From positions 1-22,175 of the forward strand of contig JALHDH010000087.1 of the NCBI GenBank assembly GCA_022839105.1: DNA of 22,175 bases, given 5' to 3'. This DNA comes from a bacterium. Its GTDB lineage: Bacteria > Vulcanimicrobiota > Xenobia > Xenobiales > Xenobiaceae. A program made the position numbers and the translations under genes. Below the pieces are notes generated by a model. That model was not told the DNA's origin. It did no database searches and saw nothing but the letters and a program-made list of their open reading frames with translations. Shown here piece after piece: positions 14,013-21,777 of the stretch (positions are counted from its first letter, which is position 1; the number at the start of each line of letters is the position of its first letter).

Positions 14013-14069
14013 GCGAATGACTCCTTGGTTCCGGTCAGGGCAGCATTCCTGTCTGGTGGAAGGTGAAAC

Positions 14070-14113
14070 GGACCTTTCCCTTTGACTACGGGATTTTCTT
14101 CCCGAAAGGGTCC
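14070..14113 (-). promoter_or_regulatory. Hairpin in the 5' leader of the repeat-protein gene
   Basis: On the minus strand GGACCCTTTC pairs with GAAAGGTCC (9 bp, one bulged C), enclosing a smaller GGGA/TCCC stem. It sits inside the predicted leader of about 125 nt, upstream of the ribosome binding site, and has no U-run. A regulatory or stabilising leader is possible. Confidence 0.4.
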
Positions 14114-14143
14114 TGATCGGAGTGATTCATTCCCCTAATTGGG

Positions 14144-14172
14144 ATCGTATCACTGCGGGGATCTTCGGTCAA
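14144..14172 (-). promoter_or_regulatory. Sigma70-type promoter of the repeat-protein gene
   Basis: On the minus strand: TTGACC (14172-14167), a 17-nt spacer and TACGAT (14149-14144). It lies in one of the few A/T-richer patches of the window and gives a leader of about 125 nt before the ATG at 14012. Confidence 0.65.
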
Positions 14173-14381
14173 GGGGATGTCCGGCGAATTTGAGGATTGT
14201 CGGGCATTGTGGAAGGTGCCTGTCGTCACGGCTGCTCGCGGACCGAGGACGGGGAGGGCAGGCATCCGGGGAAAAACCTCCAAAGGCGCCTCGAGCAGGC
14301 GTCTTGGCCTTCCTTCCAAGGCCCGGGAGAGGCGCGGCCCCAAGGCTCAACAGGTTGGATCCTTCCCCATCCGAGAGCCCT

Positions 14382-16625
14382 TCAATCCTCCGGGACCGGT
14401 TTCCGGGAGATTTTGATGGGCATGGGGCCTCGGCGGCCGAAAGGGGGCGAAGAGAGGAACAGGAACAGCCACCCGAGCCAGGCAGCCAGGCTCAGGCGGA
14501 CCCCCCAGGCGAAGGCCGGGGATTCGAAGCTGAAGCGCACCAGGTGTCGGCCCGGCCCGACCCGGACCGCGCGAAAGGCCACGTCGGCACGCAGGACCGG
14601 GGCGGGAATTCCGTCGACGGAGGCTCTCCAGGCGGGATGCCAGTTGTCCAGGAGGACCAGGAATCCACCTCCGGGCGAGTCCACCTCGATCTCCTGGATC
14701 GGTCCGTCGTCCCGGAGGATCCGGGCCTGCCCGGATCCGAAAGCCCCCACGGTCCGGTCGATTTCCAGGAGGGTCGAGCCGCTCGGATCGAAGCCTTCGG
14801 AGGCCAGTCGGTCCAGTGCGCTGATCCGGTCGGGACCGGCCGGCAGAGCCTGTCCCACCATGCGGACTCGGGGGACGGGGGCCCGGGTTCGATACAGGTA
14901 GAGGGGACCGGGCAGGTCGGGATGCGCCTGGTGGGTCTCGAGGAACTCCAGGGTGGAGCCTTCCAGGGGGAAGAAACTCAGGAGGACCGAGACGTTCTGG
15001 CGCTCCAGCAGGCGGATGGATTCCGGGCTGAGGGCCACGCTCCCGGAGAGGGGGAGCAGGCCCTCCCGAAAACGCCTCTGGAGGGCGGCATAATCCAGCA
15101 GTTCGATTCCTCCCTCCTGGAGAATGCGGTCGGAATGGTGGGAGACGCCCCAGTGAGCCGAGGCATCCGGGGCCAGGACCTCCCGGTGGGCCAGCAGGAG
15201 ATCGGTCCGACCCTTCCAGCCACCGGCAAGCTGGCAGGTCCTCTGCCAGGTCTGGTCGGCGGTGGGCGTCGAGACCCGACCAGGGTGGTGGAGGAGGCGG
15301 TCCACCGTGGCCGGGGGTTGGAACCACTCCGAGGGCAGGTAGCCCTGGTAGCTGGCGCTGAAGCGGAAAAGGTCCAGGACCGTCAGCGCGACCAGGAATC
15401 CACCGAGAAGCCGGGCCTTGGGAGGATCCAGGCGCCGCAGGAGCTTCTCGGCTCCCAGTCCGGCCAGGAGGGCCGCGAAGGCTGCAAAGAGGATCAGGAA
15501 TCGGGCCGGAAAGCGAAAGAGGGAGAAACCCGGAAGGAATTTCCACATCAACCAGTAGAGGCCGCCCGTCCGCCCCAGGGCGATCCCCAGGCACAACAAG
15601 GCCGCCCCACCCAGCCAACCGACCCGTCTTTCCCGCCAGAGCAGTGGGGCGGCCAGGGCCAGGATCAGGGGGACCAGACCGATATAGGGGTGGCTCTCCC
15701 AGAAGACGCCCGTCTCGGCAATCCGCTCCAGTGGCAGGCTGGCGTCGGCGGGATTCCCGCCGGCGAAGGGATGGACCAGGCGCACAAGATCCGTGGGGCG
15801 GAAGGGGTAGGCGCTGGCCTCCTGCCAGGTGAAGGCCCGACCGCGGAGCGCGACGGGCACCAGTTCGGCTGTGGGCAACCACTGCACGGCGGCCATGAAG
15901 AGGGACAGAAGCCCCGCTCCGGCCAGGCCGAGAGCCGCCCGCGCCGGTCGCCGGATCGGCTCGCTGGCCAGACGGACCAGGGTGTACAGCACGACTCCCA
16001 GGGCGCACACGACGCTGGCGTGGGGGTGCCCGGCCAGGATCTGCAAGGTCCAGACCAGGCCGGCAGCCAGCGCCCAGGCCCTCCGACCCGAGCGCAAGAA
16101 GAGTTCGATGCAGGCCAGTGAGGCGGGAAACCAGGCGATCACCTGGACCAGGTTGACATGCTTGAGCCGCAGGACCATCGCGGCTCCCAATCCGAAGGCC
16201 AGCGCCGAGATCGCCGCGGCGGCTGGCCGGGCCCCATGGACCCGGGCCAGGAGATAGCTGCCCAGAAGGGCGACCGCCAGCGTGGACAGGAGCGTGAGGT
16301 TGCTGGCCAGGGGAAGAGGCAGGGCCAGAAAGAACGGGAGGGTCGTGGGGTAGAAGATGCCCGACTGGCCTTCGGCAAGCAGCGGATACCCGTTCCCCAG
16401 CAATGGGGTCCAATGAGGAAGGTGGCCCTGGCGGATCGCCTCGGCGGCCAGGTGCCGGCGGGGGATGTTCATCTCCAGGAGATCCGACCCGGAGAAGTCC
16501 GCGGTGTAGAGGATCTGTTGGCCCGAAAGGGCGGGGGCGAAGAAGAGGGCCAGGATCACCAGGACCCCGCCTCCGGCCAGGGCGGCCTCTAGAAACCAGG
16601 ACCTGGTCCGGCTTTCAGTCGGCAT
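14382..16625 (-). CDS. YfhO-like polytopic GT-C membrane protein, 747 aa
   Basis: A multi-pass inner-membrane protein. The start is ATG 16625, overlapping the upstream gene by 11 bp; a longer open frame upstream is antisense-like low-complexity sequence. A first membrane helix (ALAGGGVLVILALFFAPAL) leads to an acidic extracytoplasmic loop with DFSGSDLLEMNIPRR, then QGHLPHWTPLLGNGYPLLAE and SGIFYP, the pattern of YfhO/GT-C-type glycosyltransferases. About a dozen membrane helices follow. The soluble tail carries GFLVLLDNWHPAWRASVDGIP, the YfhO-family C-terminal motif, followed by a final helix. Characterised YfhO-like proteins modify cell-wall or lipid-linked polymers with sugars; the substrate here is unknown. 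It is the last gene of the DUF58-TgpA operon, which is not its usual setting. Confidence 0.85.
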   Translation of the reverse strand: MPTESRTRSWFLEAALAGGGVLVILALFFAPALSGQQILYTADFSGSDLLEMNIPRRHLAAEAIRQGHLPHWTPLLGNGYPLLAEGQSGIFYPTTLPFFLALPLPLASNLTLLSTLAVALLGSYLLARVHGARPAAAAISALAFGLGAAMVLRLKHVNLVQVIAWFPASLACIELFLRSGRRAWALAAGLVWTLQILAGHPHASVVCALGVVLYTLVRLASEPIRRPARAALGLAGAGLLSLFMAAVQWLPTAELVPVALRGRAFTWQEASAYPFRPTDLVRLVHPFAGGNPADASLPLERIAETGVFWESHPYIGLVPLILALAAPLLWRERRVGWLGGAALLCLGIALGRTGGLYWLMWKFLPGFSLFRFPARFLILFAAFAALLAGLGAEKLLRRLDPPKARLLGGFLVALTVLDLFRFSASYQGYLPSEWFQPPATVDRLLHHPGRVSTPTADQTWQRTCQLAGGWKGRTDLLLAHREVLAPDASAHWGVSHHSDRILQEGGIELLDYAALQRRFREGLLPLSGSVALSPESIRLLERQNVSVLLSFFPLEGSTLEFLETHQAHPDLPGPLYLYRTRAPVPRVRMVGQALPAGPDRISALDRLASEGFDPSGSTLLEIDRTVGAFGSGQARILRDDGPIQEIEVDSPGGGFLVLLDNWHPAWRASVDGIPAPVLRADVAFRAVRVGPGRHLVRFSFESPAFAWGVRLSLAAWLGWLFLFLSSPPFGRRGPMPIKISRKPVPED

Positions 16626-19008
16626 GGTCTGGCGAGGTTCCCTCTGGGGGACCGGGTCTCCTGGAGGACCCGGAGGCGGTGCCGCGGAGGCGCTCGCGCA
16701 GGAGGCGGAGGGCCTCCCGGCTCCTGTCGCAATCCTGTTCGGTCGGCTCGATTCCACCGTAGCGGGACTTCTCGAAGGCCTCCAGGATGGCATCCACCTC
16801 AGGCCAGTCCTGTCCGGTTCGGATGGCCCGCGCGTGCTCCCGGGCGGTGGTCGGGGGCCGACGCTCCCATCCCGCCCTGCGCAGGAGTCGTTCCATCTGA
16901 TGGTAGAGGTGCAGGATCTGCTCACGGGGGGAGCGGGCCGGTTCGTGGACCAGTTCGGTCAGGGCTCGGGCCACCCGATCCAGCGAACGGGTCCAAGGGG
17001 ACCATCGGCCGCTCCGGCGAGCTCGCCACAAGGCCAGGAGCCCGAGCCAGAGAGGGATCTGCAGGGGGACCAGAAGCAGGAGGGCGAGCGCTGCTGAAGA
17101 GGGGAGCCCGGCGTTCTTCAAGATTCCGAGAAGGTCGCCCAGCCAGGTACGGGCTTGAGCCAGACCTTGTCGGGCGGCAGCCCGGCGGGATTCCGGAATC
17201 AGGCTCCGCAGGTAGTCCAGAAGTGCCCCAAGCATCCAGCGTTGGCGTGGGTGGACGCGCTGCCCCGGCGTGGGATCCCCGTTCCCGGTGGGAGTGGGAT
17301 CGAAGGACATCCAGCCATGCCCCGGCAGATAGATCTCGGCCCAGGCATGCGCCTGGGAGCCGCGCACCTCGTAGAATCCCGTGAAGGGATTGTAATCGCC
17401 TGGGAGGTAGCCGGTGACGTAGCGAGCCGGAAGACCCAGCGACCTGGCCATGACGACCAGGGCCGTGGCGAATTGTTCGCAGTGTCCGCTCCGAGCCTCG
17501 AAGAGGAAGTGATCGCTGACCTCTGCGTCGGCCGGATAGGGGGGCGGCGGGCTCTGGTAGGCGTACCGGTTCTGGAGGTGGAGGGTCAGGGCCAGGGCCT
17601 TCTCATAGGGGCTGGGATGGTTCTGCGTCAGGCTCTGGGCCAGGTCCCGCACCCTCCGAGGCACCCGGTCGGGAAGACGGGTGCTGGCGCTTCGGGCCAG
17701 TCGGGGGAAGTTCTCCAGCGGAGGCAGCCGTTTGAGCCGCTCGGCGGAGAGGGGACGAGCCAGACCGATCACCGAGTAGATCATCCCCTCCTCCAATGGG
17801 AAGGGGGCACGCATGCCCAGGGCCTGGTCCACATAGAGCTCTTCGGAGGGAAAGAAGACCTGGTAGGGCTCGAAGGGGGCGAAGAGGACGTTGGGCAGTT
17901 CCCTCTGGATATAGAAGACCTGGACCAGGCGCTCGGCCCTCCGATCCGCCTGTCGCAGCGGAAGGGTGATCGGAGGGGTCCGCGAGGTGACCCTCTCGGG
18001 TTCCTCTTCGGAAAGAGTCCAGTAGCGGCCGTCATATTCAAGGAAGGCCAGGCCCCGGTAATAGGACCAGCGACTGCTGCGGACCTGCATGACCAGCTCA
18101 TCGGAGAGGGTCCCACGCAGGTTCAGGTCGACGATGGGGTTGAAGCCGGAATAGTTGTCCGGCGAGAAGACCAGGTTGGGCTGCCCGCGAGACATCTGAC
18201 CGGGATAGGAGGGATTGAGGACCTCACCGCGGGCGATTCTCGGCAGGGTCAGGCGCATCTCCCAGGATACGGGCAGGCTGCGCAGCCGCAGGCTCTCGTA
18301 GCGGGGCATCAAGGCAAAGGCGACCAGTCCGGCCAGGACCATGGTCCCGACCGCCCGCGCCAGCATGCCCGCTTCCCGGGCAGGGAACCGGCTTCGGGAG
18401 GACTCCGGAGTGGGGAGGCGGACGATCCGGGCTTCCTCGCTGGCCTGGGACCGGTAGAAGAGGTGCATCACCACCAGGCCCGCGACCAGGAAGGAGGCCA
18501 GGTAGATTCCGTAGCCCAGGCCGCTGCTGAGCACGGCCCCGAACGAAACCAGGATGATTCCCACCAGCATGGAGTATTTGAGGTCCTTGCGCGCGGGCAG
18601 GTCGAAGCTGTGCAGGGTCTGCAGCCAGAGCAGCAGTTCGGCCAATGGCAATCTCGGGTCGTACGGGTTTGCGGCCAGCCCTGCCAGGAAGTTGAGCAGG
18701 ACCACCAGCATCAGGATCGAGAGGACGACCTTCAACAACCAGTTGCTGTGTGAGCGGCGGAACCAGGAGAAGAACGAGCCCGCCGCCGTCAGGAGCAAGA
18801 CGATCCAGCCGAATCCCGGCCACTCCATCTGATGCAGGGCCGCCACGATGGCGATCCCCACCGAGAGGCCGACGCCCACCCGAACCGGGATCGAATCCTC
18901 AGGTCGCTTCGGCCTTGCCAACAGGGCGATCCAGCCGCCCAGGCAGCCCCGACGGGCCGCGGGGAGGGAAGACCTGGGGGCGGGGCGCCCTGAAACTGCG
19001 CGGCTCAT
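16615..19008 (-). CDS. TgpA-family membrane transglutaminase-like protein (DUF3488-transglutaminase-DUF4129), 797 aa
   Basis: The N-terminal region to about residue 235 has several membrane helices in the DUF3488/TgpA arrangement. A periplasmic region then leads to a transglutaminase-like cysteine-protease fold with an intact triad: C510 in ARSGHCEQFATALVVMARSL, H554 in GSQAHAWAEIYLPG, and D570 in GWMSFDPTP. A further membrane helix (AALALLLLVPLQIPLWLGLL) and a cytosolic DUF4129-like tail (HLYHQMERLLRRAGWERRP ... FEKSRYGG) complete the standard order. P. aeruginosa TgpA is essential and of unresolved substrate. Start and upstream stop overlap by 4 bp (ATGA, 19005-19008), so it is coupled to the DUF58 gene. 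Confidence 0.93.
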   Translation of the reverse strand: MSRAVSGRPAPRSSLPAARRGCLGGWIALLARPKRPEDSIPVRVGVGLSVGIAIVAALHQMEWPGFGWIVLLLTAAGSFFSWFRRSHSNWLLKVVLSILMLVVLLNFLAGLAANPYDPRLPLAELLLWLQTLHSFDLPARKDLKYSMLVGIILVSFGAVLSSGLGYGIYLASFLVAGLVVMHLFYRSQASEEARIVRLPTPESSRSRFPAREAGMLARAVGTMVLAGLVAFALMPRYESLRLRSLPVSWEMRLTLPRIARGEVLNPSYPGQMSRGQPNLVFSPDNYSGFNPIVDLNLRGTLSDELVMQVRSSRWSYYRGLAFLEYDGRYWTLSEEEPERVTSRTPPITLPLRQADRRAERLVQVFYIQRELPNVLFAPFEPYQVFFPSEELYVDQALGMRAPFPLEEGMIYSVIGLARPLSAERLKRLPPLENFPRLARSASTRLPDRVPRRVRDLAQSLTQNHPSPYEKALALTLHLQNRYAYQSPPPPYPADAEVSDHFLFEARSGHCEQFATALVVMARSLGLPARYVTGYLPGDYNPFTGFYEVRGSQAHAWAEIYLPGHGWMSFDPTPTGNGDPTPGQRVHPRQRWMLGALLDYLRSLIPESRRAAARQGLAQARTWLGDLLGILKNAGLPSSAALALLLLVPLQIPLWLGLLALWRARRSGRWSPWTRSLDRVARALTELVHEPARSPREQILHLYHQMERLLRRAGWERRPPTTAREHARAIRTGQDWPEVDAILEAFEKSRYGGIEPTEQDCDRSREALRLLRERLRGTASGSSRRPGPPEGTSPDHAD

Positions 19009-20258
19009 CGGGTGGCGCCCTCCCGAAAGTTCGGGTGCGGAGCGGAATCGGGCTGGTGGATCCGGGCCTGGACTCCTGCGGCGTCCAGGGCCTGAATGCT
19101 CTGTCGGCAGGCTTCCAGGGCAGCCGGATTTGCCGGATCGGGGAACATGACGAGGGTCAGGAGGGACCTGCGCTCCAGGAGAGGGGCCAGGTCCCGGGTG
19201 TCTGCCAGAGGGGAGGGCAGGAGCAGGAAGAGGTGGGCGTCAGCGGGCGTCCTGCGGGCGGCCTCTTCCAGGAACTCAGCTCGGGAAAGCCTCCCCGGCG
19301 CCTGGATTCGAGCCAGGAAGTCCAGGGCCCCCTCACCCGAGGCCTTCGAAAGACGGACCTGGCCGTCCCATTCGCTCACCAAGGTCAGGGGAATTCCCTG
19401 GCGGCGTGCCTTCTCGACCAGGGTGGCGGCGGCCGAGATGGCGGTCTCCAGAGCCGAATCCGGCCCGTCTTCCGCCAAAGCCTCCTGGCCAGTCTCCACC
19501 AGGACGGCCATCCCCTGGCCGGCTCGTCCGCGGAATTCCCGGATCATGACCTGTCCGGTTCGGGCCGTGGCCGGCCAGTGGATGAATCGGGTGTCCTCGC
19601 CCGCAAAGTAGGGGCGGATGCCGAGGAAATCCTCGCTGGAGCCCACCCGATTGGAGGTGCGTTCCTGGTTCGCCGGACGGGCTCTCCGGCTGGAGGGCGC
19701 CAGTCCGGCCAGTTCCAGCGGCCTGGGGTAGACGATCAGGGGAGCCTTCCCGGCGGGCAGGCTTCGCTGGAAGGGGAAGAGCCCCAGGGGGGTCGCGCTG
19801 CTCAGTCGGGGCGATGGGAGTCGATGGTAGCCTCGGAGGCTGGCCGGGATCGGGCATTCGATTCGGACCGTGGCGCCGGCAGGAAGCCGCTCGATCAGGA
19901 AGCGAGAGTGGCGGGGCTGGCCCGGAAGGCTGTCCGGGAGAGCCTGTTCGACGAGAACCAGGGTGCGATCCGAGGGGCCCGGGTTGAAGACCTCCAGGCC
20001 CAGGTGGAGCATGTCCCCCTGGGAGACGGGTGCGGGGACCCGTTGATGGATCTCCAGGCGGCGCAGGGTGGCCCGAGGCCCCAGAAAGCCGGCCACGAGC
20101 ACCCCCACCAGCAGCGCCGAGGCGACGTACAGCCATCCGGTCTGGGTGTTGGTCGCCACCAGGAAGAGGAAGCCGGCCAGAGCGAGGAGGACCGCCTCCT
20201 CGACGTGGGAGCCGGCCAGGCGGAACCGGGGCTTCGGGTGGACTCGGGTCCGATCCAT
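19005..20258 (-). CDS. DUF58-domain membrane-associated protein, about 417 aa
   Basis: Two adjacent membrane helices (AVLLALAGFLFLVA and LYVASALLVGVLVAGFL) precede a beta-rich extracytoplasmic-like segment. The DUF58 signature follows, from SSEDFLGIRPYFAGEDTRFI through HWPATARTGQVMIREF, corresponding to the D..xR.IdW..sAR....vRe family core. The C-terminus has a vWA-like arrangement (GMAVLVETG, SALETAISAAATLVEKARRQ). The start is uncertain: ATG 20258 follows GGGGGAAGA and GAGAGA, while ATG 20309 would add 17 residues but lacks any ribosome binding site. DUF58 genes normally follow a moxR ATPase gene; here the preceding gene is a solute-binding protein instead. Confidence 0.88.
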   Translation of the reverse strand: MDRTRVHPKPRFRLAGSHVEEAVLLALAGFLFLVATNTQTGWLYVASALLVGVLVAGFLGPRATLRRLEIHQRVPAPVSQGDMLHLGLEVFNPGPSDRTLVLVEQALPDSLPGQPRHSRFLIERLPAGATVRIECPIPASLRGYHRLPSPRLSSATPLGLFPFQRSLPAGKAPLIVYPRPLELAGLAPSSRRARPANQERTSNRVGSSEDFLGIRPYFAGEDTRFIHWPATARTGQVMIREFRGRAGQGMAVLVETGQEALAEDGPDSALETAISAAATLVEKARRQGIPLTLVSEWDGQVRLSKASGEGALDFLARIQAPGRLSRAEFLEEAARRTPADAHLFLLLPSPLADTRDLAPLLERRSLLTLVMFPDPANPAALEACRQSIQALDAAGVQARIHQPDSAPHPNFREGATR

Positions 20259-20320
20259 CGTCTCTCGATCTTCCCCCCAGCCTGCAGGCTCCAATCCTCG
20301 GGGCTTCATGGGCAGGATGC

Positions 20321-20355
20321 GACGAGGCCACGGAGCACTGCTCCGTGGCCTCGTC
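20321..20355 (-). terminator. Perfect 15-bp hairpin between solute-binding protein and DUF58 genes
   Basis: GACGAGGCCACGGAG (20321-20335) and CTCCGTGGCCTCGTC (20341-20355) are perfect complements around CACTG; C-G closing inside it could extend the stem to 16 bp. It lies 18 nt after the solute-binding protein stop. It has no U-tract but is the strongest stem in the window and separates two transcription units. Confidence 0.65.
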
Positions 20356-20373
20356 TGGGAGGGGGCGGAGCGC

Positions 20374-21678
20374 TCAGCGCCTGCCTTGCAGGTAGCTCAG
20401 CAGATCGTTGGACAACGAGACCGCCTTCTGGATGGCGTCCTCTGAGGTGTACTTCCGCGAGAGGGCCTCGAACATCGCGTCATCCAGGATCCCCCGGATG
20501 GATTCCCAGGCCGAGACCCGCGGTTGGACGGTCGCGTACTTCAGGGCTTCGATCCCCACTGCGTACTGCGGGTTGGCGCGGATATAGTCCTGGTACTTCC
20601 GGCTGCGGATGGCGGACTCCCGGACAGGCAGATAACCGGTCCCGATGGCCCAGTCGGTGGTGATCTCGGGGCTGGTCAGGAACTTGCTGAAGCGCCAGGC
20701 CGCCTTCTGCTTTTCGGGGGTGGACTGGCTGAAGATGGCCAGGTTGGTGCCGGCGAACTGATAGGCCCGCGTGGTGCCCCGGGGCAGCATCACGACCCCG
20801 AAGTCCAGGTTCTTGGCCCTCTGGAAGCCGCCGATTCGGGACGTGGTCTCGATGTACATCCCGGCCTGGCCCTTCTCGAACTGATCCTGGGCATCGGTCG
20901 AGGGGCGGGCCGAGCCGTCCGTGTGGACCATCTCAACCCAGAACTTCAGGTCTTCGATGCCCCTCTGGCCTCCGAAGGCGGCCTGGTCGCTCTGGATGAA
21001 CTGTCCGCCGTGGGCATAGAGATAGTGCCCGAAGATGTCCACGCTGGGCAGGAAGCCCAGGCCGGGAATTCCCTTGGCCGTCTTGATGGCGCGGGCCGCC
21101 CGGCGCAGATCTTCCCAGGTTTCCGGGGGGGTCAGGCCCAGTTCCCGGAAGATCGTGCGGTTGTAGTACAGGACGTAGATGCTCTTGTTGAAGGGCAGGG
21201 TGTAGAGCTTGTTGCCCTGGGAGGTGGGGAAGACGTTGGCCTCGCGGAAGATCGGGACGAAGTCGTTGAGGTCCTTCTGGCTCATCCCGTCCGGCCCCGA
21301 CAAGAAGCCGTCCATCGGGGTCAGGGCGTTGATCTCCACCAACTGGGTCGTCCAGTTCTCATAGACCTGGGAGATGTCCGGGGGGGTCCCGCGGGCCAGG
21401 TGCTCGAGAATCTTTCCATACAGGGCGTTGTAGTCGTTCCCCAGGCGGGGATTGGCCGAACCCACGAAACGGGCCTTGACGACCACGTCCGGGTTCTCGC
21501 GGTTGAACCGCTGCACCAGGCTCTCGAGGAGCTCCCCCCGGCTTCGGCTCATGGCGTGCCAGAATTCGATTTCGACCGGGCTCTTGGCTTCGCTCCGACC
21601 CGATCCCCAGACCAGCGTCAGGGCGGTCAGGACGAGGGCCAGGGCCATCGCCGTCGCAAGGCGCACCTTGGGCACCAT
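20374..21678 (-). CDS. ABC transporter extracellular solute-binding protein, family 1 (sugar/UgpB-like), 434 aa
   Basis: A periplasmic substrate receptor. A cleavable signal peptide (residues 1-31, hydrophobic core ATAMALALVLTALTLVWG) precedes EIEFWHAMSRSRGELLESLV, the start of cluster B carbohydrate-binding proteins. Other family landmarks are TPPDISQVYENWTTQLVE, GNKLYTLPFNKSIYVLYYN, LGLTPPETWEDLRRAARAIK, FEKGQAGMYIETTSRIGG and AWRFSKFLTSPEITTDWAIGTGYLPV. WHAM near the N-terminus and overall spacing resemble glycerol-3-phosphate/sugar binders such as UgpB, but the ligand cannot be read. AAGGAG lies 7 nt before the ATG. No permease or ATPase gene follows; if present, they must lie outside the window. 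Confidence 0.92.
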   Translation of the reverse strand: MVPKVRLATAMALALVLTALTLVWGSGRSEAKSPVEIEFWHAMSRSRGELLESLVQRFNRENPDVVVKARFVGSANPRLGNDYNALYGKILEHLARGTPPDISQVYENWTTQLVEINALTPMDGFLSGPDGMSQKDLNDFVPIFREANVFPTSQGNKLYTLPFNKSIYVLYYNRTIFRELGLTPPETWEDLRRAARAIKTAKGIPGLGFLPSVDIFGHYLYAHGGQFIQSDQAAFGGQRGIEDLKFWVEMVHTDGSARPSTDAQDQFEKGQAGMYIETTSRIGGFQRAKNLDFGVVMLPRGTTRAYQFAGTNLAIFSQSTPEKQKAAWRFSKFLTSPEITTDWAIGTGYLPVRESAIRSRKYQDYIRANPQYAVGIEALKYATVQPRVSAWESIRGILDDAMFEALSRKYTSEDAIQKAVSLSNDLLSYLQGRR

Positions 21679-21704
21679 AGTGTCACTCCTTCATCCTTGG
21701 TTCT

Positions 21705-21725
21705 GGCCTTCTTGAGAGGAAGGCC
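21705..21725 (-). promoter_or_regulatory. Leader hairpin upstream of the solute-binding protein gene
   Basis: GGCCTTC and GAAGGCC (7 bp) with a 7-nt loop, 13 nt upstream of the AAGGAG ribosome binding site on the minus strand. It could be an mRNA-stabilising or regulatory element; no -10/-35 pair is obvious in this 99-bp gap. Confidence 0.35.
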
Positions 21726-21756
21726 GGACCGGTCTATGCCCCTCCCCGGAGAACTC

Positions 21757-21775
21757 TCCGCCGGCAGCCGGCGGA
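21757..21775 (-). terminator. Hairpin directly after the DUF4352-like gene
   Basis: TCCGCCGG, loop CAG, CCGGCGGA: an 8-bp perfect stem that starts 2 nt after the stop codon on the minus strand, without a U-tract. It may terminate transcription or set relative expression of the next gene. Confidence 0.45.
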
Positions 21776-21777
21776 CC

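Larger units (their letters stand above)
14013..14381. other. 369-bp gene-free region
   Basis: The left half (14013-14172) holds the ribosome binding site, a structured leader and the promoter of the repeat-protein gene. The right half (14173-14381) shows no credible gene. It contains a weak hairpin at 14285-14303 (stem GGCGCCT/AGGCGTC with one G-T pair), followed on the minus strand, 8 nt later, by TTTTT (14276-14272). This might end the DUF58-TgpA-YfhO transcript, but the spacing is not canonical. Confidence 0.4.

Noticed and set aside
14139..16121. 660-codon plus-strand open frame antisense to the YfhO-like gene
   Set aside because: Low-complexity Gly/Gln/Glu-rich shadow of a GC-rich membrane-protein gene; no start signal or domain.
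17155..18753. 532-codon plus-strand open frame antisense to the TgpA-family gene
   Set aside because: Shadow of a gene with an intact catalytic triad; composition is typical of an antisense frame.
20374..21678. Assignment of the solute-binding protein as UgpB linked to glpD
   Set aside because: The two genes are nearly 20 kb apart on opposite strands with no shared operon, and ligand residues cannot be judged.
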